Source: Steinernema hermaphroditum
Taxonomy: Eukaryota; Nematoda; Chromadorea; Rhabditida; Steinernematidae
NCBI GenBank assembly: GCA_030435675.1
Contig: CM059622.1
Coordinates: 5,828,001-5,892,000 of the forward strand
Direction of reading: 5' to 3'
DNA length: 64,000 bases
Part shown: one piece after another, positions 55,701 to 64,000 of the stretch
How positions within the stretch are numbered: position 1 is the first letter of the stretch
Layout: every line of letters begins with the position of its first letter
The notes under the pieces: model-generated
What the model saw: the letters and a program-made list of their open reading frames with translations, nothing else
What the model was told of the DNA's origin: nothing
The model's database searches: none
Program-made: the position numbers and the translations under genes

Positions 55701-56751
55701 AAGCGTGTGCTTTCCAGGATGCCGGTGATACGGTAGATGACGCCAATTTTGTGTATGACAGGGCGGATGCAGCTATTTTGCGTTTGCACACCTTTGTCAC
55801 TTGGGCCAAAAAGCTGAACGATCTTCTAAGGGAGGGCAAGCTTCGTAAGTCAACATCAGAGAGCTTCGCGGATCGGGTCTTCATCAGTCGGATAAACAAG
55901 GCTGTCCTTGAAAGTGCTCTTCATTATGAGGCCACCAATTTCAAGGAAACCCTTCGTACAAGTTTCTACGATTTGCAGGTGCACAGACTTTGCACGATGA
56001 TGACGGTAACTGAGTTATAGGCAGCACTGGAGCGCTATAGCGAAATTTGCGGAGGAGAAGCCGGAATGCGTGAAGATTTGATGTTCCGTTTTGTCGAAGT
56101 ACAGGCCATCATCGTGGCTCCTATCTGTCCACATATCTCAGAGCAGGTTTGGCAAGCTATCGGGAAGGACGGTTTCGTCGTGAATGCTTCTTGGCCTGTG
56201 GGTGGAGAGGTGGACGAGATCGCTCTTGAAGAAGGAGAGTTCTTGGACGATTCTCTTAGAACATTCCGTCGTCGTTTGAATTGTCACATGAAGAAGTCGG
56301 GTGTTCGCCCAAGTGAGGCCACAATTTACATTGCCGAACAGTATGTATCCTGGCAGAAGGAAGTTCTGGCGATAATGGCTACTCTATACGAGGTAGGAGT
56401 GGCTTCTTCTGTTCTCCCTATATTTTGGATCTTCAGGGAAATGGGCGATCACTCCCGGACAACAAGGTCATTTCTCAGCGCCTTGTTCAGGAGGAATCTC
56501 TCAGAAAAGTGATGAAAAAGACGATGCCCTTCGTGCAGATGATTAGAGAAAAGGTGGAAAGGGTGGGGAACGAAGCCATAGAAGGGTCCTGTCGTTTTGA
56601 CCAAAAAGCCGTTCTGCAGCAGAATTGCACATACTTGTTGTCCACGCTGAAGCTGAAGAGCTTGTCCATCCGATGTACGACGGAGAACGGAGTTCCAGGG
56701 CACATTGTGGAACAGACTGTACCAGGATGCCCAGTGATACTGTACACATAA
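52738..56751 (+). CDS. lars-1: Cytosolic leucyl-tRNA synthetase
   Basis: Charges tRNA-Leu; class I enzyme. The N-terminus is [20 protein letters not shown]. The HIGH-type motif is in [20 protein letters not shown]. The CP1 editing domain follows ([35 protein letters not shown]), then [17 protein letters not shown]. The KMSKS loop ([18 protein letters not shown]) is split by an intron. The anticodon-binding helices ([25 protein letters not shown]) continue to [14 protein letters not shown] and a stop at 56749-56751. Human LARS1 continues about 110 residues beyond this point, so the C-terminal extension is apparently missing. The intron after VSKAE is about 540 bp, others short. Confidence 0.94.
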
Positions 56752-57329
56752 CAACCATAATAAACCATAGAACTTTTACTCTTGCCCCCCATGGAGGGCA
56801 CAGATTCACAGGCACTGGTGATGGACTCCGCCGGCTCGACCAGTGGAAGAAGCGAGGAGACGAACTCGTTCGCCTTCTTGTCGTAGAAGACGTTCCACCG
56901 GTGGTTGGCGGCGAGCTCCACGAGGGGAGTTGTCCCACTCGGCGCCGACGCTATGACGACGGGGACGGTGAGCACGAACTTCGGGAGCTCCGACTCCTTC
57001 ACATCCGGAAGACCCTTTCGGCGTCGGTAGCGACGGTAAGCGATGTAGAAAAGGTACCGTAGCCCGATGAAGGTGAGGCGGACGATGTGGAAGACGAGGA
57101 GGATGGCAAGGATCAGGAGGACGAGTTTCAGAAGCACGGAAAGGGAGACCATCTCGGTGACGAGGACTTCGGACTCCGCTGTAGAGGAAGGGCTGTGAGG
57201 GTTACGGTAATCGTGGGACTCACTTGAAACCACTTCGACGAGTTTCTTCACTTCGACTTCGAGACGTCCTCCGAGGTCATCTGCGGTTTCTGTGATCGGT
57301 TTGAACAGTTTCTGGCCTAAACGATGCAT
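56487..57329 (-). CDS. Unidentified single-pass membrane protein, antisense to lars-1 end
   Basis: From ATG at 57329 (or an upstream exon spliced at the CGTTTAG acceptor) the frame encodes GQKLFKPITETADDLGG and helical charged sequence. A 45-bp intron (GTGAGTCC...CTCTACAG) follows, then one long membrane segment (LSVLLKLVLLILAILLVFHI), a basic stretch YRRYRRRKG and a soluble domain with PKFVLTVPVVIASAPSG and ANHRWNVFYDKKANEF. The frame stays open antisense through the lars-1 3' exon to a TGA at 56487, so the real C-terminus is uncertain and may end earlier by splicing. I do not recognise the family. Opposite-strand overlap is about 265 bp if the whole frame is used. Confidence 0.5.
   Translation of the reverse strand: MHRLGQKLFKPITETADDLGGRLEVEVKKLVEVVSSESHDYRNPHSPSSTAESEVLVTEMVSLSVLLKLVLLILAILLVFHIVRLTFIGLRYLFYIAYRRYRRRKGLPDVKESELPKFVLTVPVVIASAPSGTTPLVELAANHRWNVFYDKKANEFVSSLLPLVEPAESITSACESVPSMGGKSKSSMVYYGCYVYSITGHPGTVCSTMCPGTPFSVVHRMDKLFSFSVDNKYVQFCCRTAFWSKRQDPSMASFPTLSTFSLIICTKGIVFFITFLRDSS
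56759..56764 (+). terminator. Poly(A) signal of lars-1
   Basis: AATAAA only 8 nt after the stop codon, implying a very short 3' UTR and arguing against further coding exons. Confidence 0.6.
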
Positions 57330-58588
57330 AATGTAACCATCTTCGAACTGATTTTGAAGAGTGTCTTAATCATTATCTTTTTATCTCAAAGCCATCTCGC
57401 GACAAGGACTGACGACAAAAGGATTGTTCTTAGCTGTTTATTGATGACTTTGTGCTATTTGTTCCTTGATATTTACAAATCGTGGACACAAGGGCCAAGG
57501 ATCACAAAACGTCGATGACTCAGCTCGTGATCTGCCTCAATGTTGGGTAGCTATTGCAAACATCAATGAGTGGCGGAGGAGAGTGAGGAGAATCTCTGCG
57601 CGGCTACCGATTGACGTTGATTCTTGCACAAGCAAATTACAGTAGAAATACAATCACTAGATCGCAGTCTTTCACGCTTTTCGAACATTTCTAGTTGGTT
57701 CAAAAAGTTGGCACAAGCAACCTAAATCGATCTATCCGCGATGGGTCTCCGAATTCTATATGAACGTGAATAATACTCGATTAGAGGCATCAACAATAGT
57801 CCATTTGATCCCAGTAAACATAGCCTAACTTTCATACATCACCAACAGGTGACCTTTTTGGCGATGACTCTAATGACTTCGTGTCCGTTCGTAGATATGA
57901 GGAACAAGCCATACAATCTGGGCTCAGTGATCATTGGACATTATCGTACAGTGATCACCAGCGTTGTCTTTTCTTTTTGAGGTCACTTTAAAGGTGCGCT
58001 CTAAGGGGTCCATAAAAGACCGATCATAATATGGATATCACCTAGAGAGGCAAGAACTAATTATCGAAGAGCACCATACTTAGAAAACGATCGCCACCCA
58101 AGCGCGGAAAAGAAAGCGATCCTCTGCGGAGGGATTAGAGGTGAATCGAAAACGTTACCGATGGACTCGAACATCGCCGATCGAAGCGCAACCAGTTGTT
58201 CCTCTGCCCTCGCGGTGGGTTGTTTTGGGAGCCGAAGGTCGCGCGCGGTGATTCACCGATTAAATGAGGGAAGCGGACGGCAAACACGACTTTTCCCGGC
58301 AGAAACGCCGCGAAGGAGTCAGGTTCATGCTGGGAGGAGGCGCCCGGAAGGGCGCCACTGCAAACAAGTCATATCCCGGCGGAGAAGGGGTGCGGTAGGG
58401 CCGATTAACGACAGAAAAGGCAAATCGGAGGGAAGAATAACAAATAGAGATCATAAACACGCTGACGCGAGGTGAACGATCCCAGAAAACGTCTAAAGGG
58501 CAACCTGTGACAAACAAAGTCGGATTAAACCTTCATGAGAGCACATAAAACAGAAAATCTCAAGTTATAAACCCTACACGTATATCAA
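57330..58588. other. Intergenic DNA between membrane-protein gene and dhod-1
   Basis: About 1.25 kb. TACAGTA occurs at 57638-57644. A GC-rich block at about 58080-58440 resembles the islands of the gene desert and is open in one frame (58161-58475) without recognised domains. It may hold the promoter of the 57329 gene. Confidence 0.4.
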
Positions 58589-59995
58589 CTACTTTGGAGT
58601 TCGGTGGTCGGCGCCGATGGCTTCGGACACATTCGCGAATCCGTCCTTTTTGAGCAGCTCGGCCAGTTCGCGCTTCACTCGGCCGACGACGGGGAATCCC
58701 TGGTACACCAGGGCAGAGTAGAGCTGCACCAGCGAGGAACCCGCGCGGATCTTCTCGTAGGCGTCGGCGCCACTGGAAACGCCTCCGCAGCCGACGATCG
58801 GCACCGCTCCCTTCGTCAACCTAAATGGGAAGTCGTAAGTTCGAGGGTTGCGGAGGTGGAACAGTAAGGAAAGGTGTTAGAAAACGTACTTGTACATCTG
58901 ACGGACGCACTCAGTGCTGATTTCGCGGACAGGCTCACCGCTCAGTCCTCCCGTTTCACCTTTATTCCCCGAATTAAGGCTCTCAGGGCGCGATATGGTT
59001 GTGTTGGAAACGATAAGTCCATCGATTCCGTACTTCTTGTCAAGTGCAATATCGGCGATATCCCTCTTCTCCGAATCAATGAGATCAGGCGCAATTTTCA
59101 AGAGAACTTTGGGTCTTTGGTCTGAATCGATTCGGTTGACGGCGTCCCTTACCGTATCCATCAACTGAAATGGGCGAGATTACCGACGAATCCCGTTGAA
59201 ACACTTTACCACCTTCTTTAACGAATCTTTGTTTTGCATGGAGCGGAGACCGGGAGTGTTCGGAGAGGAAACATTGATGACGAGGTAGTCACAATGAGCT
59301 CCGAAGTAATTCACTCCGATCTCGTAGTCAAGGCGTGCGTCGTCGGTGGCCTTGTTCTTGCCTGAAACCCAGCAGTTAGATCAATACACCAGAGATACGA
59401 TAGATACCGAGATTGACACCAAAAAATACAGGCGAGCTCGGATCAAAGGACTTCCTGACGCGGTTGCTGACACTTCCGACACCCTGGCTGTTGAATCCAT
59501 ATCTGTTGATCACTCCCTAAACCAGCTATGAAATACCTTCAAACGCTTCTCGGTTACCTTATCCTCAAGTAGGCGGAACACACGTGGTTTCGGATTCCCG
59601 GGCTGTGGCATGGGCGTGACGGAGCCGATTTCGACAGCTCCAAAGCCACACTTTTTCAGATTCTCAATGGCTTCTCCGTCCTTGTCGAATCCAGCGGCTA
59701 AACCAATGGGGTTCTTGAACTTATGGCCGAACACTTCGCATTCTAGCTCAGGATACTCGCGGTGATTCTGACCGAAGCGGGGGTAGAGACCATACTTGAC
59801 CACCTTCACAGCCAAGCGATGCGAAGTTTCTCCGTCGCAGAAGCGGTGGACAATGGGCATGGCCACCTCGTTGTAAAATCGCTCGCTCCCGAAGAGAAGC
59901 TCCGTGATTCCGAAGCCGACGAGTCCGCCTCCGATGATGATGGCGGAGGACCGCGTGATGTAGCCCGGGGGCAGCTTCGGATACATTTTATTCAT
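58589..59995 (-). CDS. dhod-1: Dihydroorotate dehydrogenase, mitochondrial (class 2)
   Basis: Oxidises dihydroorotate to orotate in the inner mitochondrial membrane, passing electrons to ubiquinone; pyrimidine synthesis. The N-terminus [17 protein letters not shown] leads to a membrane segment ([19 protein letters not shown]) and the short quinone-tunnel helices ([15 protein letters not shown]). The barrel contains [45 protein letters not shown] and [15 protein letters not shown] read as [10 protein letters not shown], where the Ser is catalytic. It continues [26 protein letters not shown] and [20 protein letters not shown]. The end is IGADHRTPK. Intron-exon joins near 59560, 59520 and 59360 restore frame as expected. 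Divergent from the Aurora gene. Confidence 0.95.
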
Positions 59996-60839
59996 TTCGA
60001 TGAGTCTTCTATCTCCTCGATCTTCGCTATCAGCGTTTGCAACTAAAACTCCAAAGTTGAGAAGAAAAACAAGAGAACGCTCACCTCAGTAAGCGTGAAT
60101 TCGAAACGAAGGGGTTGTCGGGCGCTTTCGCAGTGAAAAAGCAACTGAAGGAGAGGCTGCAGATTCTCCAGGGAGGAATCACACGCGTTGACGAGCTGAA
60201 ATTGGCCCGCGAGGCGATACGATTAGATTCTGGCGGCTTCTACCTTTGCGGTCCAGTCGAAGTCCTTTACAACGTGCACTTTGGGCGTCTGCTGGCTCAT
60301 TCGATCGGCACTCGAAGGCGCGCTTCTCAATCGATCGACACGGACGGTAAGCGAAAATGAAAGGACAGAAGGCGAGGGATTCTTCTGGGCAGTGATCGAA
60401 CCTGTGCGCCTGTCTGTACGACGATAAGATTACGGGAAATCGAGGGTCCCGCAGCGATTGATGTTGCTTTGAAAAAGTGCGCCATTTCTTGTTTTCCGGT
60501 TTGCGCCTAGCGGTAGAACGTTCCCAGGTCCCGCCCCCGAACACTGTCTGCTTTGCAACATGACAGACGTCTCGGCGAATCTGTTTAGACAGTAATAGTA
60601 GATTTAGACCGGTGACGAATGTGATGCGATTATTGTGTTTAGTGGAGTCACGTGGACACTGGACTCGTGTGGACTGTGGACTTTTGCTTTGTATCTGTTG
60701 TCAAACAACGTTCGAAAGAGTACGATCTTTCGTTTGATCGTTTATCTGCTTAGCACCGTGCTTGTTTTGTGTGTGATTTGTTAGGGCCAGTAGTTTATGT
60801 ACCGGTGTTTTCAGAGGTACGGCTCTCCAATCTCACACT
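59996..60839. promoter_or_regulatory. Bidirectional region, dhod-1 / Aurora kinase
   Basis: 845 bp between divergent start codons. Contains ACTGTCTG, GACAGACGTCTC and TTTAGACAGTAA words near 60544-60600. No coding exon is supported; a 5' UTR intron for dhod-1 near 60050-60090 is possible. Confidence 0.45.
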
Positions 60840-62017
60840 ATGGAGATCAACGGAAATGAGAATTGGTAAGTTTTTCCTTCATCTGTGCTATATATTTCCC
60901 GATTTAGTGTGCCCAACTTTCACATGAAAACCGATTGGAATATCGACGATTTTGAGATAGGCCGTCCTCTAGGCAAAGGAAAATTCGGAAATGTTTATCT
61001 GGCACGCACCAAGAAAGAAAAATTTATCGTTGCACTGAAGGTAAGTTGAAGATTGAATGCAAAATGACAGCGAATGTGTATATTTATTATGTTTTGCATA
61101 TATGTATATTTAGATCTTGTTCAAATCACAACTTATGAAGGGAGGAGTTGAGGTCCAGCTGAGACGTGAAATTGAGATTCAAGGTCATCTTCGTCATCCA
61201 AATGTGCTGCGAATGTACCATTATTTCCACGACGAGAAGAAGATTTACCTCGTCCTGGAATTTGCCGCTCGCGGAGAACTGTACAAGGATTTGCAGAAGT
61301 GTGGAAGGTTCTCAGAGGAGCGCGCTGCAAAGGTAGCAGCTTCGTCGTTGTAGACAACATTCAACTTTCTTTATGTTTTCAGCTTATGTTCCAAATGAGT
61401 GATGCATTGGCCTACTGTCACCTGAAGAAGGTTATCCACAGGTGAGCAGTGTGCTGCTGGTGTGTTCCTGATCTGAAATTGTTTTAGAGATATAAAACCT
61501 GAAAACTTGTTGTTGTCAGTTAACGGAGATCTAAAAATCGCTGACTTCGGGTGGTCAGTCCATGCTCCAAACAAGCGGTGAGCTCTAGCATCAGGTTGTA
61601 TACTGATTCATATGTTCAGACGAGGAACCATGTGCGGCACTCTTGATTATCTACCTCCAGAAATGATTCTTCGACAAGAGCATGATGAAAAGGTGTGCGC
61701 TATATTTTGCTTGTTTATTCGTTTATGTTCAGCTCTTGTAGGTCGATTTGTGGTCACTGGGAGTGTTGTGCTATGAGTTCCTGTGCGGACGTCCTCCGTT
61801 CGAGAGTGAAACCAGCCAGCAGACGTACAAGCTCATCACCTCGGTGGATTTCAAGTTCCCTGACCACGTCTCTCCCGAAGCCCGCGATCTCGTTTCCAAG
61901 CTGCTAAAGAGGCGCCCACACGAACGCCTGTCACTGGAGAAGGTGCTCCGCCACCCCTGGATTGCCCAGTTTGTGAACCCCGCGGACGAAACCATCGGTG
62001 AACTGTACGCCGAATAG
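60840..62017 (+). CDS. air-2: Aurora kinase, Aurora B (AIR-2) type
   Basis: Chromosomal passenger kinase for chromosome segregation and cytokinesis. Seven exons (60840-60865, 60908-61040, 61114-61332, 61383-61441, 61488-61577, 61620-61692, 61742-62017) give 291 residues, almost only a kinase domain. Visible motifs are [15 protein letters not shown] (Gly loop), VALK (catalytic Lys), [19 protein letters not shown] and the Aurora activation loop [16 protein letters not shown] with its phosphorylatable Thr. The short N-terminus, TMCGT wording and lack of an Aurora A-type N-terminal extension favour Aurora B, but Aurora A/B assignment from one sequence is not certain. The C-terminus is short ([11 protein letters not shown]). 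Confidence 0.93.
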
Positions 62018-62110
62018 TTCTGTGCATAACGTCGTGTATAAACATATATTATGATACCAGAAATACCCATTTGATGACGATAAGGCAACTATCACATTTC
62101 AGGGGAATCA

Positions 62111-62116
62111 AATAAA
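62111..62116 (+). terminator. Poly(A) signal of the Aurora kinase gene
   Basis: AATAAA about 94 nt after the stop. Convergent with the furin-family gene, whose stop is at 62197-62199. Confidence 0.65.
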
Positions 62117-62196
62117 AGGTCAACAATTAGAATAACTTAGGTCGCTCTGTCCTAGCGTCTTCTCTATTTACATTACCGGTCCCATTTCTAGTCCGT

Positions 62197-63242
62197 CTAT
62201 TTCTCTACCGATACTGTACCGCTGGCCGAGTCGATTTTCACCCGATCGAAGATCTCGTCGTCCAGCTCGGAGTCCGACGAATCGACCATCGTCGACAGCT
62301 TGTCGCCGGAGTAGTTCGGGAGTGGCGTGTAGCTGGAACGAAACGCTCAGAGCTGTGGACAAGGGGCGATGACTCACTCGATGTTGCTCCGCGGGTCGCC
62401 GCCGCCGAAACATCCGTTGTCGCGCAGCATCATCACGAAGAAGCCGAAGACGCAGCCCGCAACGAAGACGATGGCTACCGTAACCGCGAACGACTGCAGC
62501 ATCGATGTCGTCTCCGAGTGGATTGGCTTCGCCAGCGCCTCCTTCGAACAGTCTTCTGAAACGACGGCGACATGAGAGATGAACAGAAGAAGGCAATCTA
62601 CCGCAGTGGTGATCCGAAGGGTCTTCGCCAGGCGCGCAGCACGGCCTGCAGTACCCAATTGTACGGTTACTGTACCCGGTGGCGCACTCGTCGCACTGGA
62701 GGGCGCCAGCTCCGTGGCACGTTTTGCATGCGGAGTCACAGTCGACGCAGTTCCCGTTGGGAAGTTGATAGTAGCCCGTCTCGCAGGGGTTCTTCTTGAG
62801 CACGCAGCGCGCCTGGATCAGATTGGAGTCGTCTAAAGGCGGGAAATAAGAGAACCAGAACTGGATCTAGAAACCTACAGTCGGCGATGAGTCCGGACGG
62901 ACACTTCTCCACGCACTGTCCGTGGTCGAAGTGACCGTAGTGGTCGACGTCGATGAGCAGCTGAGCTCCTGGACAGGTCGCGCACACTTCGGCCTTCGTG
63001 CACGTCTTGCAGTGGGCGCTGCAGGCCTTGCACTTGTCGCCGTCCATGTAGAATCCGTCTTCGCAGCGATTCACACACCTGAAAGGCATAGAAGGTGCTC
63101 ATAAAGCAGAAATTTACCTGAATCCGGCGCGGTTCCTCAGTGTCTGCGTCAGATGCCTGCAGGCGAAGCAGGAGGTCGCTGACTGGGGCTCGCTGCAGCC
63201 TTGACACTCCGGATGGCAGTTCTGGGCGGACCGAAGGTCGCC
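62197..63242 (-). CDS. Furin-family proprotein convertase, C-terminal part (partial)
   Basis: Furin-like convertases cleave precursors at multibasic sites in the secretory pathway. Only the C-terminal part is here: Cys-rich furin repeats (CHPECQGCSEPQSATSCFAC, CKACSAHCKTCTKAEVCATC, CDSACKTCHGAGALQCDEC), then a stalk and one membrane segment (SFAVTVAIVFVAGCVFGFFV). The cytosolic tail has a tyrosine sorting motif YTPL and an acidic cluster SSDSELDDEIFDRV, as in the furin tail. A 44-nt exon (GPCCAPGEDPSDHHC) is needed to keep frame between the repeats and the stalk. The subtilisin catalytic domain must lie beyond the right edge, as the 5'-most exon here starts at an acceptor (63243-63245). In C. 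elegans the likely counterpart is bli-4 or kpc-1; I cannot decide between them. Confidence 0.8.
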
Positions 63243-63558
63243 CTGGGAGATCGTCTGAGATGGCTCTTCGCTCTGAAATTTTTACTCTTAAGTTTCGTGA
63301 CTTCAGATCTGTGTTGTGTGAGTGGATACCGTAATCTTGTGGCCCTCATTGCTTCTGTGTGCTTGTGCTGTTCTTTTTATGTAACCAAAGCTGCCTGACA
63401 CACCCTACATACAACACCACCACCAACCGAAGCGAAGAGAGTCGAAAATCATGCAAAACGACTTCAAAATCCGATATACTACAGAATCTTACGGGTCGGC
63501 GGACGAGGCGAAGAAGCGGCGGAAGCGTGTATCGTAGTATATCAGATTTCACAATCGA

Positions 63559-63564
63559 TTTATT
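63559..63564 (-). terminator. Minus-strand poly(A) signal inside the convertase intron
   Basis: TTTATT on plus is AATAAA on minus, 209 nt beyond the stop of the 63773-63871 exon. Its position supports a transcript ending here, upstream of the Cys-rich exons. Confidence 0.45.
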
Positions 63565-63772
63565 ACGATCCACAACAACGCTGAGCATTCACTGAGAGTG
63601 GTTGACATGATGGAAAGGCTCTGGATACAATCGGACGGAGATATTTACAATTCATAGAAATCTACAAAGTGTCGTTAAGTGAATAAACTTCTTTAAATGC
63701 CCGTTGCAGAAAGGCGTCTCGGAGAAGGACTAGAGAAGACGAAGTGGATCACAATGCGGAGAGGAGAGAGGA

Positions 63773-63871
63773 CTAGTCGCGTCTGCCGGTGTAGGGACGA
63801 ACTAGCTGGATGATACTTTCAAGGAAGCCGAGATGATGCGGACGCGGCGAAGGACCTCCCTGGCTACTCAT
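63773..63871 (-). CDS. Possible alternative terminal exon (or end of another gene)
   Basis: After a good acceptor (TCGTTCCAG, 63872-63880 region) the minus strand reads 32 codons (MSSQGGPSPRPHHLGFLESI...VRPYTGRRD) to a stop at 63773-63775, with an AATAAA further on. As this lies upstream of the furin-repeat exons on the same strand, it could be an alternative short C-terminus of the convertase, as known for C. elegans bli-4 with its alternative 3' exons. It could instead be the last exon of an unrelated gene or a non-coding match. Confidence 0.35.
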   Translation of the reverse strand: MSSQGGPSPRPHHLGFLESIIQLVRPYTGRRD

Positions 63872-64000
63872 CTGGAACGACAAAACGGACGACTACGGGG
63901 AACATGACAGAGGGAGCAGCGGCGTGAGAAGGACGAGATTAGAGTCGTGCAGCGGAGGGAGATTAGACGGCACACTCACATCAAACAAGGAACAACGGAG
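63872..64000. other. Window edge, no feature
   Basis: Presumed intron of the minus-strand convertase gene or upstream sequence; no coding motif recognised. Confidence 0.3.

Overview
This is nuclear DNA from a nematode, probably a rhabditid relative of Caenorhabditis or Pristionchus; I cannot fix the genus. The evidence is many introns of about 40-60 bp ending in TTTCAG, acceptor-like sites directly before start codons (candidate spliced-leader trans-splicing), short same-strand intercistronic gaps, GC-rich third codon positions, and nematode marker genes (an NLP-38 type allatostatin-B precursor, a ferrochelatase-like gene, adjacent hsb-1 and eak-7). About twenty protein-coding genes were identified by reading conserved motifs across predicted splice sites. 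No database search was possible.

Left third (0-26 kb). pabp-2, cor-1 (coronin) and a VPS72/YL1 gene lie on the minus strand as a possible VPS72>cor-1(>pabp-2) transcription unit. Between cor-1 and pabp-2 sits a 1.19-kb hAT-family element with a perfect 8-bp target duplication. It is a large palindrome carrying two opposed fragments of transposase C-terminus and GAGTCTCG-rich arrays. On the plus strand follow an NRBP-type pseudokinase and a secreted protein with five Kunitz domains. Next come a minus-strand ferrochelatase-like gene that seems to have lost catalytic residues but kept its [2Fe-2S] cysteines, and a plus-strand CARMIL (crml-1) gene.

Middle (26-39 kb, gene-dense). dli-1 (dynein light intermediate chain, minus) is divergent from the hsb-1/eak-7 pair (plus). 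nuo-2 (complex I, minus) is divergent from a plus-strand run of a TXNDC11-like protein, an XRCC1-like protein with one BRCT, and the SMC5/6 subunit NSE4, a plausible operon. The nlp-38 neuropeptide gene follows on the minus strand.

Gene desert (39.2-52.7 kb). There are no convincing coding genes. AT-rich DNA is punctuated by GC-rich islands with candidate regulatory motifs, two notable hairpins and one isolated 201-codon ORF.

Right end (52.7-64 kb). Cytosolic leucyl-tRNA synthetase (plus, apparently without its usual C-terminal extension) overlaps tail-to-tail with an unidentified membrane-protein gene (minus). dhod-1 (minus) is divergent from an Aurora B-type kinase (plus). The 3' part of a furin-family proprotein convertase (minus) leaves the window, with a possible alternative terminal exon. 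A short TACNGTA palindrome is strongly over-represented throughout the non-coding DNA.
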